Position numbers and translations under genes: made by a program. Positions 15,199 to 25,251 of a stretch of DNA of 26,620 bases are shown in pieces. The notes under the pieces were generated by a model that saw only the letters and a program-made list of their open reading frames with translations, made no database searches and had not been told where the DNA came from. The stretch is from JBGOUJ01 sp041477005 (lineage in GTDB: Bacteria; Acidobacteriota; Terriglobia; Bryobacterales; JACQDG01), in contig JBGOUJ010000028.1 of assembly GCA_041477005.1 (NCBI GenBank), positions 1 to 26,620 on the forward strand. Direction: 5' to 3'. How positions within the stretch are numbered: the first letter of the stretch is position 1; each line of letters starts with the position of its first letter.

Positions 15199-16440
15199 AT
15201 GCTCCGCCTCGCACCAAGCCTGGTCCTACCAAGCCTGATCCTGCTGCCGGCGATCCTGATCGCCCAATCGCAACCGGCGCCTCCTCTGAACCCGCGGGAC
15301 TTCGCGCTCATGGCCTGGGGCAGCTCGCCCTCCGATCCCGATCAACTGCGCGGCATACAGGAGGCGGGCCTGAACATCTCCGGCTTCTGCCGCGTCCAGG
15401 ACCTGGAGCGCGTGCACTTCGCCGGCCTCACCTGCTTCGTCTCGGACAAGCGCGCCAACGGCTATGACTGGTCCCATCTGCCCGACGAGCAGCTCATCCG
15501 GGCCAACGTCGCCGATCTGAAGCGGCAGGTGGACGGCCAGCCTGCGGCGCTCGGCTTCTACCTCCGCGATGAGCCGCAGGCCTCCTTCCTGCCCACCCTG
15601 GGGCGCGTGGCCGCAATCCTGCGCGAGGCCATGCCCGACCTTTGGCCTTATGTGAACCTGTTCCCCTATCGCGCCAGCCCCGCCGCGCTCGGAACTACCA
15701 ATTACGATTCCTACGTGCGCCTGCTCGTGGATGCCGTCCATCAGCCGATCCTCAGCTACGACAACTATTCGCTCGTGAACGGCGAGATGCTGGACTCCTT
15801 CTTCACCAACCTGGAAATCATCCGCCGCCTGAGCCTGGAGACCAAGACGCCCTTTTGGAACTGCATTCTGGCCAACGCGCACTTCAATTACATGGAGCCT
15901 TCCGACGCGACGTTCCACCTGCAGGTTTACAGCACCCTGGCCTACGGCGGCCAGGGCATCCAGTACTTCACCTATTTCACGCCCGAGATTGGGAACTACC
16001 GGCTCGGCCCCATCGACCAATTCGGCAACCGGACGCCGACCTGGGACAGGCTGCGCCGCATCAACAACGAGGTCCACGCCTTGGCCCCCACGCTGATCCG
16101 CCTGCGTTCGACCGGCGTCTATCACTCCCCCGACGCGCCCGATCAAGGCCGCCCGCTCGCCGCAAGCCGCCTGGTCCAGAGCGTCGAGATGACCCAGCGC
16201 CTGGTCCAGACCCCCGCCACGGCCCGTTTCCTGATCGGCGAATTCGAAGACGCCGACCATCGGCCATACCTGATGCTGGTCAACAAGGACCTCGCGCAAT
16301 CCTTCCGCTTCGCCCTTCATCTGAAGCAGGAGGGCCGCCACCTGTTCCGAGTGTCGCCTTACTCGGGCCGCGAGCAGGCTTTCGGCCGCGAGATGGACTG
16401 GCTGGCGCCAGGCGCCGGGGTGCTCCTGCGCATTGAGTAG
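15199..16440 (+). CDS. Secreted TIM-barrel-like protein, glycoside-hydrolase-like
   Basis: The 413-residue protein begins with a signal peptide (MLRLAPSLVLPSLILLPAILIAQSQ). The body alternates strands and helices as in a beta/alpha barrel of the GH42 or GH2-like clan: an early AWGSSPSDPDQLRGIQEAGLN, GFYLRDEPQ (a strand-end Asp-Glu typical of an acid/base site), LSYDNYSLV, PFWNCILANAHFNY, TLAYGGQGIQYFTY, and a C-terminal beta segment (YLMLVNKDLAQSFRFALHL). I do not assign a substrate. It follows the PHP gene by 15 nt, so cupin, PHP and this gene form one unit. The stop overlaps a 9-bp tandem repeat. Confidence 0.7.
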   Translation: MLRLAPSLVLPSLILLPAILIAQSQPAPPLNPRDFALMAWGSSPSDPDQLRGIQEAGLNISGFCRVQDLERVHFAGLTCFVSDKRANGYDWSHLPDEQLIRANVADLKRQVDGQPAALGFYLRDEPQASFLPTLGRVAAILREAMPDLWPYVNLFPYRASPAALGTTNYDSYVRLLVDAVHQPILSYDNYSLVNGEMLDSFFTNLEIIRRLSLETKTPFWNCILANAHFNYMEPSDATFHLQVYSTLAYGGQGIQYFTYFTPEIGNYRLGPIDQFGNRTPTWDRLRRINNEVHALAPTLIRLRSTGVYHSPDAPDQGRPLAASRLVQSVEMTQRLVQTPATARFLIGEFEDADHRPYLMLVNKDLAQSFRFALHLKQEGRHLFRVSPYSGREQAFGREMDWLAPGAGVLLRIE

Positions 16441-16456
16441 ATGCAGTAGATGCAGT
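16437..16456 (+). repeat. Two tandem 9-bp copies of GTAGATGCA
   Basis: GTAGATGCA occurs twice head to tail and is followed by GT. The first copy contains the TAG stop of the TIM-barrel gene. The rest of 16457-16596 shows no gene. Confidence 0.7.
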
Positions 16457-16596
16457 CTCTTGGCCGGTAGATTTGAGCCTGCCTCCGGAAGCCCGCTGTT
16501 ACGCCCGCAGGATGCTGGGGGCATACCGGCTCTTCCGCTCTCACTGGTCATAACCGCTTGATTTTTCAATCTCTTAGCCCTTCCCAATAACCCCTC

Positions 16597-16621
16597 AAAT
16601 GCGGTGAAAATGCGGTAAAAT
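16597..16621 (+). promoter_or_regulatory. Tandem 11-bp repeat with -10-like TAAAAT upstream of gyrA
   Basis: AAATGCGGTGA (16597-16607) is directly followed by AAATGCGGTAA (16608-16618), a tandem pair differing at one base. The second copy runs into TAAAAT (16616-16621), a plausible -10 hexamer 34 nt before the gyrA start. No good -35 is found 16-18 nt upstream, so either an activator binds the repeat or the match is fortuitous. Confidence 0.35.
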
Positions 16622-16654
16622 AGAAAGTTACTTTCGAGCCTCAGGAGGACCCCT

Positions 16655-19174
<2,520 letters not shown>

Positions 19175-19270
19175 CCTGCTAAGACAGCACGCCCGACGTT
19201 CTCTGCGCACCACCGGTCGTGCGGCCGGGTGTTTATTCTGACTTCCGGCTCCTGACTTCTGTCTTCCTGT

Positions 19271-20140
19271 TTAGGTTTGCTTCAGCAACCAGCGCGCGGC
19301 ATTCTTTTGGATCTTCTCGTACTCGGGGTTCCACAGAGCGCTGATCACGTGGCCGGGGGCCAGATAGCACACCCTCCCTTTGCCATAATCGTAAGCCCAG
19401 CCGGCGGCTGACGAAGTTCCCAGCTCCTTCCAGGTGAGGCCGTCCTCGTTCACGCTCTGCAGCAGGAGGTATTTCGGGTCCTTATCGTAGTGGACGAAAT
19501 GCTGCTCGTCGGTCACGACGAAATCCGCGGCCCCGCGAGTGATCGGGTGGTCCCGGTTGACGATTTTTACTTTGAAGGGCCGCAGGGGGGGATGCTCTTC
19601 GGTCACCGCCCCCAGCACGTCGCGGAAGTCCTGATTGTGCGGGCTGATGTAGGTCGTGTTGTGATAAAACAAAACGCCGCCTCCGCCTTGGACGAACTCC
19701 TTGACGGCTTTCCCCTGGTCCGGGGTGATCCAGTAAACGGGTTTTCCTCCCAACGGGGGAAGCGGCGGGTCGCTGACAATCGTGCGGGAGTCTCCCCGGG
19801 GCTGGTCGGCGTACCCGTCGGGCCAGATCATGCCGTCCCGCAGCACAATGAGGAGCTTGTAGTTTTTCAGGTGGCCGGAGCGGAGCAGGCTGAGCTCGTC
19901 GCTGAAATCGATCGGGATCCCCAGGTCCTTGCCCAAGGTCTTGCCCAGCGCGGTCCGGATGTAGTCGCTGTTGTGGTAGCGGTCTCCGACCAGCGCAAAA
20001 GCGGTGGCCGGGGCGCGGGAGTCAGCCGCGAGCAGCAACTTCGGGGAAGTGGCGCACCCCAGGCACGCGAGGCCCGCTGCTCTTCCGATCCCTTCCATAG
20101 CCGATCTTCGGGATATCTTCCTGGGGACGCTCTTCGCCAT
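19271..20140 (-). CDS. Tat-exported ThuA-like protein
   Basis: The 289-residue protein has a twin-arginine signal (KISRRSAMEGIGRAAGLACLG, Arg11-Arg12), so it is likely folded in the cytoplasm and then exported. The body matches ThuA-like domains, which share the class I glutamine-amidotransferase fold: FALVGDRYHNSDYIRTAL, the strand LLIVLRDG, GGGGVLFYHNTTY, NRDHPITRGAADFVVTDEQHFVHY, and GKGRVCYLAPGH near the end. ThuA-like proteins occur in sugar-utilisation loci and their activity is poorly known. AGGAGGT lies 6 nt before the ATG, the best ribosome binding site in the window. The gene follows the class I amidotransferase gene by 54 nt on the same strand. Confidence 0.83.
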   Translation of the reverse strand: MAKSVPRKISRRSAMEGIGRAAGLACLGCATSPKLLLAADSRAPATAFALVGDRYHNSDYIRTALGKTLGKDLGIPIDFSDELSLLRSGHLKNYKLLIVLRDGMIWPDGYADQPRGDSRTIVSDPPLPPLGGKPVYWITPDQGKAVKEFVQGGGGVLFYHNTTYISPHNQDFRDVLGAVTEEHPPLRPFKVKIVNRDHPITRGAADFVVTDEQHFVHYDKDPKYLLLQSVNEDGLTWKELGTSSAAGWAYDYGKGRVCYLAPGHVISALWNPEYEKIQKNAARWLLKQT

Positions 20141-20194
20141 GGGGGGACCTCCTGGGGTTGTGCTCGGTTCGGCAGATAGTGTACTACACCGTTT

Positions 20195-20893
20195 TCAGGC
20201 GCGCGCTGGCTCCGATCTTCCTCCCCATAGAAAAAAGCTCTTGAGCAACTCCTGGCCGTCCCTATGGTTTTCGTCGTAGAACTCGGGATGAAACTGGACG
20301 CCGTATACCGGCCGCTCTCGATGGCGCAGGGCCTGCACCGGGCAGTTCTGGTTTTGTGCTATGGAGACCAGGCAATCCGGCAGCGAGGTGAGGTGCCAGA
20401 AGTGCATCTGCTTCACAACCAGCGGCCGGCCGAATCCGGCAAACAATGGATCCCCCGGAGCGAACTCCACCTGGCAATAGCCCCATTCTTTCAGGAGCCC
20501 GGGCGCATACTCCGGATGCACATCCGGCTCTCCTTCAGCTAGCGGGCCCAGCGGCTCGGCGCGGCCTCCCAGCAGAAGCCCGATCAACTGATGGCCGCCG
20601 CAAATCCCCAGGACGGGTTTCCGGGTCTCCTGGATGGCCTGCTTGAGCTGGCGAAAGTCGGATTCGAGGTCGTACCCCTCCCACAAAGATCGGTTTCCGC
20701 TCGTGATCAGCGCGGTCACGTCGGGCCGCAAGAGATCATCGTTGCGAAAATGGGAGTAATGCCGGACCGAGCAGCCCTCGCCGCTCAGTGCCTCGAAACG
20801 CGACCTGCGCTCCTCCATGGTCTGAGTGCGCTCGGCGCGGTAGATTGCATCCTCGAGAGCCTTGGGATGCTCGATGTCCAGAAAGAGTATCAA
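20195..20893 (-). CDS. Class I glutamine amidotransferase-like protein
   Basis: The 232-residue protein carries the whole class I triad: Cys98 in LGICGGHQ, His202 and Glu204 in GVQFHPEF. Such domains hydrolyse glutamine to ammonia for a synthetase partner, or act as peptidases on gamma-glutamyl compounds (PuuD-like). No synthetase partner is adjacent, which favours a free-standing hydrolase. The start is TTG 20893: the frame closes 12 nt upstream, and a GGAG is too far to help. It lies upstream of the ThuA-like gene in the same direction, so two proteins of the same fold sit in tandem. Confidence 0.8.
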   Translation of the reverse strand: MILFLDIEHPKALEDAIYRAERTQTMEERRSRFEALSGEGCSVRHYSHFRNDDLLRPDVTALITSGNRSLWEGYDLESDFRQLKQAIQETRKPVLGICGGHQLIGLLLGGRAEPLGPLAEGEPDVHPEYAPGLLKEWGYCQVEFAPGDPLFAGFGRPLVVKQMHFWHLTSLPDCLVSIAQNQNCPVQALRHRERPVYGVQFHPEFYDENHRDGQELLKSFFLWGGRSEPARA

Positions 20894-20980
20894 TTCAGAA
20901 AGTCAACTCCACCTGCTGGTCCCGGTAGCTTACCATGAGCATACACCAACCACCATTCGCGGCGTTGAAATGCGTCTTTC

Positions 20981-21009
20981 TTGACATCAATCTGCTGCAA
21001 GTTTATTTT
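20981..21009 (+). promoter_or_regulatory. Sigma70-type promoter upstream of the PrpD-like gene
   Basis: TTGACA (20981-20986), a 17-nt spacer and TATTTT (21004-21009). The -35 is consensus, the -10 matches four of six. Expected transcription start is near 21016, so an mRNA reaching ATG 21020 would have almost no leader. No other feature is seen in 20894-20980. Confidence 0.5.
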
Positions 21010-21013
21010 CTTT

Positions 21014-21983
21014 ATGGGTATGTCCCCCGCTGCGTTGAGGCCGGAATCCGAAACGAGGCTGGCCGACTTCATCCACGGAGCGAGCCTCAACGATTTTCCG
21101 CCTACCGTGGTCCGGCAGGCGCGGCGCTGCCTCATCCATCTGCTCGCCTGTTCTCTGGCGGGGATTCCTTCCAGGGTCGGGCGGATCGCGCGTGAGTTTG
21201 CGGCTTCCTTCGAAGGCCGTCAGGAGTGCTCGTTATTCGGAGGCGGGAAGCGCAAGGTTCCGCTCCCACTGGCCGTTCTGGCGAACACTACAGTCTGCGA
21301 AGCGCTCGACTGCGACGACGGATACAACGTGGTGAAGGGCCACCCCGGGGCCTTCCTGTTTCCTGTCTTGCTGGCGTTTGCCGAGCGGGACGGCATGAGC
21401 GGCAAACAGGCCCTCGAGACGCTGGTGATAGGTTACGAGGTGGGGATGCGGGCCGGCCTGGTGACGCATGCTGTTAGTCCGGCTTATCACGGCTCAGGCG
21501 CCTGGGGTGGCGTCGGCGCCGCGGCCATAGCCGCCCGGCGCCTGCATTTGGAACGAGTACAGACTCGCCACGCCCTGGGCGTCGCCGAATACCACGGTAC
21601 GATCGCGCCAATCATGAGATGCGTGCAATTCCCGGGCATGACCAAAGACGGTGTCGGCTGGGCGGCTTTCTCCGGCGTCTCCGCGGCTCTGATGGCGCAA
21701 AGGGGTTTCACTTCAAACCCGAGCCTCTTCGCGCTCGAACAGGCTTCGGAATGGGTCGCCTCGCTCGGATCGAAGTTCCTCATCGAGGATCTCTACTTCA
21801 AGCCCTACTGCTGCTGCCGGTGGGCCCATGCGCCGGTCCGCGCCGCTACCCAGGCCGTTCGCGAAAACCGGATTGATCCCCTCCGTATCGAGCGCCTCGT
21901 CGTCGAGACGTTCGCGGAGCATGCGAGCTGTCCCGCGGGTTCCCACCAACTCCGAGGAGGCGCAATACAATGTGGCGTACCCG
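21014..21983 (+). pseudogene. MmgE/PrpD family gene, frameshifted and cut off
   Basis: Starting from ATG 21014 (or 21020), residues follow the MmgE/PrpD family: LADFIHGASLNDFPPTVVRQARRCLIHLLACSLAG, NTTVCEALDCDDGYNVVKGHPGAFLFPVLLAFAE, GYEVGMRAG, YHGSGAWGGVGAAAIAARRL, and LIEDLYFKPYCCCRWAHAPV. Near 21918-21930, after LVVETFAEH, the family pattern jumps to the +1 frame as VPRVPTNSEEAQYNVAYP (21929-21983), so at least one indel is present. At 21984 the similarity stops and the antisense of an MFS gene begins. A full family member has about 450 residues; roughly the last quarter is lost. PrpD-like enzymes dehydrate 2-methylcitrate or related acids. A function is unlikely in this state unless the frameshift is a sequencing error. 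Confidence 0.75.
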
Positions 21984-22982
21984 CAGCAGAGCAAGATAGG
22001 CCGCAACGGCCACCAGCAGCGCCCCGCCGGCGAACAGGATCGGCAGATCGAAGCTCTTCGTTCGGTCCACCAGAAATCCCGTCAAGAGGGGGGCGCAGAT
22101 CCCACTCAGGTTGGCGATCATGTTTTGATATCCGATCACCCTCCCGACAACGGCGGCAGGCGAGATCGCTTCCGTCAGGGCCCAGTAGTTGCTGCTGGCG
22201 AGCCCGATCCCGAACAGAGAGAACATCAAGGTCAGCAGCACGGCCAAAGAGGACCGGAACACGAGCAGGAGCACAATGGTGCTGCCTAGCAGGAATCCCA
22301 CGGATACAAAGAGCTTTCGCACATACATGGGGTGACCGAAGCGGGCGATCAGCCGGTCGGCCATGCGGGCCGAAGAAAACGAAACGACCACAGTTCCCAC
22401 GTAGGGCGCGGCGGTGTAAGCGCCCATTTTCACGAACGAATAGCCGCGCGCCATAACCAGGTTGGACGGCAGCCAGGTCAGACAGAAATACGAGAAGTAC
22501 GAGTAGAAAAAGGCCCCGATCGTGACGCCCCAGAACGTGGGCGTGGCGAGCAGCATTCTCCAGGGGGCAGCGGCGCCTTTGGGGGAACCGGCTCGGATGC
22601 AGGCCCGCGGAGACTTGACGGGCGCCAACAGGAACCAGGGGACCAGCCACACCAGCGCTCCCAGTCCGGTCAGAATGAACAGCAGGCGCCAGCCGAAGCT
22701 GACGAGAAAAGAGGCTCCGAGTAAGGCGCCGGCCGCCGGCCCCAGCGTCATTCCGGCCACGTAGATCGCCGTTGGCAGTCCTTGTTGATCTTCCCGGAAG
22801 TTCTGCCGGATGTAGGCGAGGCTGGCCGGCGGCGCCACGGACTCGCCTACTCCGAGCAGCACCCGCAGCAAGAGGATCTGTTGGAACGAACCCGCCAGGC
22901 CGATCGCGGCGGAAGCCGCCGACCATCTGAGGAAAGCGCGGGATTTGGGCAACAAGCGGAGAGAGCTGTCAAACCGCCGGTC
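21846..22982 (-). pseudogene. MFS transporter gene, broken at both ends
   Basis: The open frame from a TTG at 22955 encodes 369 residues resembling the anion:cation symporter (GudP/ExuT-like) branch of the MFS. The first recognisable part, FLRWSAASAAIGLAGSFQQILLLRVLLGVGESVAPPAS, is the family's helix 3-4 region, so about the first two helices are missing; the frame closes with TGA at 22983-22985. The rest has about nine hydrophobic helices through AGGALLVAVAAYLALLR. At 21984 the frame runs into antisense PrpD sequence, giving an unnatural tail (residues about 325-369). An intact transporter would be about 430 residues. It is likely inactive. The gene lies downstream of the antitoxin gene in the same direction. 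Confidence 0.75.
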
Positions 22983-23019
22983 TCAGCGAATGCCAGGAAT
23001 GCTCGCCGCAGGAATCGAG

Positions 23020-23337
23020 CTACTTCGGAAGTTGTTCGAACTGGGTGATGCGCATTTCTCGATCCGGGAACACGGCTCGAATCTCCAGCCTGCCCCCAAG
23101 CGCTTCGACGTACTCCGCCAGCGTGCTGAGGTAGATGTCCGTGCGGTGCTCGATCTTGGACACTTCACCCTGATTCACTCCCAGAGCCTCCGCCAGCTTG
23201 ACTTGCGTCATCTGTCGCGCTTTGCGCAACTCGTCGAGTGGCATGGACGCCAGGGTCCCCTGGACACGGTTGGCGATCTTCTGCCGCCGGCCGGCCGGCA
23301 TTTCTTTGAGCAAGTCACCGAACTTTCGAGTTGGCAT
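23020..23337 (-). CDS. higA: XRE-family antitoxin (HigA-like)
   Basis: The 105-residue protein has a helix-turn-helix of the Cro/C1 type at residues about 35-82 (ELRKARQMTQVKLAEALGV, NQGEVSKIEHR, YLSTLAEYVEALGG). It follows the toxin gene with a one-base TAATG overlap, the toxin-first order typical of HigBA modules. It should bind and block the toxin and repress the shared promoter. The N-terminal 30 residues (basic) may contact the toxin. The coding sequence ends 35 nt before the truncated MFS gene. Confidence 0.85.
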   Translation of the reverse strand: MPTRKFGDLLKEMPAGRRQKIANRVQGTLASMPLDELRKARQMTQVKLAEALGVNQGEVSKIEHRTDIYLSTLAEYVEALGGRLEIRAVFPDREMRITQFEQLPK

Positions 23338-23696
23338 TACAGCTTCCCCTCCTGTCGGAGTTCGTCCAGATGCTGTTCGTAAAGCCGGTCCGCAACCGGC
23401 ACGAACTTCTGATACCAGTGGTCATCACCCGTTTTGTCTCCGCCGCTGAGAAGTATGGCAGTGCGCAACGGGTCGAACGCATAGAGCGTTCGCAAGGGCC
23501 TTCCCGCGCTCTGTGTGCGCAGCTCGCGCATGTGGGTATAACGCGAGCCGTTTACCTTAGAGCTATGCGGGGAACCCAGGGCGGGCCCGAGTTCGGCGAG
23601 AAGTCCAACCGAATAAGCAACGTCATCCTGTTGATTCTCCGTAAGGGCCTCCCACCAACGGCCAAATTCGTCGGTGAACTCGACTCCCCAGGCCAC
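23337..23696 (-). CDS. higB: RelE/HigB-type toxin (phage Gp49-like family)
   Basis: From GTG 23696 the protein has 119 residues. It matches the Gp49-like HigB family: VEFTDEFGRWWEALTENQQDDVAYSVGLLAELGP, SSKVNGSRYTHMRELRTQSAGRPLRTLYAFDPLRTAILLSGGDKTG, then a basic-acidic C-terminal helix (WYQKFVPVADRLYEQHLDEL). These toxins cut mRNA on the ribosome. The start is set by a promoter (23703-23731) whose expected +1 falls on this GTG; the longer frame from 23762 overlaps the promoter and lacks family similarity. The stop overlaps the antitoxin ATG by one base. Confidence 0.85.
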   Translation of the reverse strand: MAWGVEFTDEFGRWWEALTENQQDDVAYSVGLLAELGPALGSPHSSKVNGSRYTHMRELRTQSAGRPLRTLYAFDPLRTAILLSGGDKTGDDHWYQKFVPVADRLYEQHLDELRQEGKL

Positions 23697-23702
23697 AACT
23701 TC

Positions 23703-23731
23703 ATTATGCCGTCTACAGAATAGTCTGTCAA
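23703..23731 (-). promoter_or_regulatory. Near-consensus sigma70 promoter of the toxin-antitoxin pair
   Basis: On the minus strand: TTGACA (23731-23726), a 17-nt spacer, CATAAT (23708-23703). Six nt then lead to GTG 23696, so the start of transcription should fall at or next to the start codon (leaderless mRNA). The spacer contains GACTATTCTGTAGAC, a dyad in which four of five arm bases pair, a candidate binding site for the antitoxin. Confidence 0.7.
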
Positions 23732-23802
23732 GAGCATAGCGCGCCACAGATCTCGAGGCCATAGGGCGTTAATGGCGGAGCCGCAAACGATTGGCGGGGG
23801 AC

Positions 23803-25011
23803 TCACCGGATCCAGGCGCTCACAACGGCGCGCGACAACACAATCACAACCACATTTGTCAGGTCCGACAGAACTCCGCCGCTGATGGATATCACCAGGA
23901 ATGCCTGCCGGGAATGGCCGAAACGCTCCCTCAACTCTTCCATCGCCGCCAGGCTGTTCGCCATGGTGCCATACATGAAACCGAAGTAGCCGCTGGCCAT
24001 TACGGCCGAATCCAAAGATTTCCCGATCAGGCGAAACGTGACCCACGACAGGGCCAGCGTGGTGGGCAACTGCGCCAGCAGGATCAGCAGCACCGGTTTG
24101 GCGAGCTCCTGAAGTTCCCAATACCGGAGCGTCCACAATGCCAGCGGAATGAACCAGGACAATGCGGCGGACCCCACGGCTCCATTCCAGCTTGGGGAAA
24201 CGCCCAAGATGCGGAATCTCGCCGCGCCGCTGCGCATTACAGCCGCAACGATCATAGCGCCGACATACGCGGGCAGGGCAATGGACAGACTGCGCAGGCT
24301 CCGATGGAGAGCAAGGTTCAGCAAGTGGCCCAGGCCCATGGCGATCCCGAACACAATCAGTGTTCCCAGTAACGGCGGCGATTCCGCCGTTTGCGGCGTG
24401 TCTCTATCGAATGATTCCACTGGAAGCGAGTGCTTATCGGCGACCAGCCCATTTCTTCGGATCAGGAAAGCGCCGAAGGCTCCGGTTGTCAGGCCGGCGA
24501 CCAGAATGCCGACAACGGCCGACGCCAGGGCGACGGAGGTTGCGCCGCGGGCTCCTGCTTCCTCCAGGGTCGGCCCAAACGCCAAAGAGGTAGCCGGCCC
24601 GCCGGCCAAAGCGACCGCGCCCGTGGCAATGCCGATAAGTGGGTTCAAACCTTCCCAGCGAGCGATCGCCACGCCGACGAAATTCTGCACCACGGCGCCC
24701 AGTCCGAACATGGCGAGGATGATGGCCGTTGGTCGTCCGCCACGGCGCAGTGCATTGCGATCCAGATTGAAGCCGATCGAAGTGAAGAAGGCTACCAGCG
24801 AGACCTGCTGGATCGTGCCGTCCACTTCCAGCGCCCACCCCGCCCGACGGAGAATCAGCGTGGGAATGGCGAGGAGAAAGCCGGCCACAATCGGCGGCGG
24901 GATCAACCACCGGCGCAAAGGCCTCCAACGAGCATGGAGGGCACTCCCCGCCGCGATTGCCAGAGCGCCGCATCCCAGGACCAGAAAGGTGTTGACCGGT
25001 ATCGCTTTCAT
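23803..25011 (-). CDS. gltS: Sodium/glutamate symporter (GltS family)
   Basis: The 402-residue inner-membrane protein matches GltS: PPPIVAGFLLAIPTL after the first helices, FFTSIGFNLD, GLNPLIGIATGAVALAGGPATSLAFGP (the re-entrant GGxGT-type loop, here GGPAT), and in the second half FGFMYGTMANSLAAMEEL and a C-terminal LSDLTNVVVIVLS. Length is usual (about 400). It takes up glutamate with sodium. Its ATG lies 9 nt after the stop of a probable gamma-glutamyltransferase remnant on the same strand, a sensible pairing because that enzyme releases glutamate. It is upstream of the HigBA promoter, and 106 nt separate it from the toxin start. Confidence 0.88.
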   Translation of the reverse strand: MKAIPVNTFLVLGCGALAIAAGSALHARWRPLRRWLIPPPIVAGFLLAIPTLILRRAGWALEVDGTIQQVSLVAFFTSIGFNLDRNALRRGGRPTAIILAMFGLGAVVQNFVGVAIARWEGLNPLIGIATGAVALAGGPATSLAFGPTLEEAGARGATSVALASAVVGILVAGLTTGAFGAFLIRRNGLVADKHSLPVESFDRDTPQTAESPPLLGTLIVFGIAMGLGHLLNLALHRSLRSLSIALPAYVGAMIVAAVMRSGAARFRILGVSPSWNGAVGSAALSWFIPLALWTLRYWELQELAKPVLLILLAQLPTTLALSWVTFRLIGKSLDSAVMASGYFGFMYGTMANSLAAMEELRERFGHSRQAFLVISISGGVLSDLTNVVVIVLSRAVVSAWIR

Positions 25012-25020
25012 GAGTGCCGC

Positions 25021-25134
25021 TCACCACCCGATCGCGTAGGCGTCCGTGCCCGGTGCGGCGCCGGCCATCAACACCCCGCTTCGCGGGTCCACCACGATTG
25101 ACCTGTACGCTGCCGATCCCCCAGGGAAGCAAGT
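25021..25134 (-). pseudogene. Probable 3' remnant of a gamma-glutamyltransferase gene
   Basis: A short minus-strand frame, too small to be a gene of its own, ends YRSIVVDPRSGVLMAGAAP then GTDAYAIGW and a stop. This resembles the C-terminus of gamma-glutamyltransferases of the Ntn-hydrolase type, which end in a DPRTG...GG.DPR.DG.A.G. pattern. The frame is closed by TAG at 25135-25137, and the rest of the gene is absent, its place taken by the promoter of the next gene. The stop lies 9 nt before the gltS ATG. The match rests on about 28 residues, so the identification is tentative. Confidence 0.45.
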
Positions 25135-25173
25135 CTATCACTCCGGGACGACTCGTCCTGAAAAGTTCTTTTC

Positions 25174-25202
25174 TTGACACTAAGTGAATGAAAGGATAGA
25201 TT
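25174..25202 (+). promoter_or_regulatory. Sigma70-type promoter of the homocysteine methyltransferase gene
   Basis: TTGACA (25174-25179), a 17-nt spacer and TAGATT (25197-25202). The -35 is consensus and the -10 matches four of six. The 5' leader would be about 43 nt. I see no SAM riboswitch-like fold and no strong Shine-Dalgarno sequence in the leader. Confidence 0.65.
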
Positions 25203-25251
25203 CAAGTGGATTGAAACCGGGTTAGTCCGCTCTCCTGGAACTGCAAGCACT

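Noticed and set aside
19175..19270. Rho-independent terminator between gyrA and the ThuA-like gene
   Set aside because: Only a 5-bp CGCAC/GTGCG stem without a T run could be found.
21984..22456. Continuation of the PrpD-like frame as a natural C-terminal domain
   Set aside because: The translated part is Arg/Pro/Ser-rich antisense of the MFS gene, not a domain.
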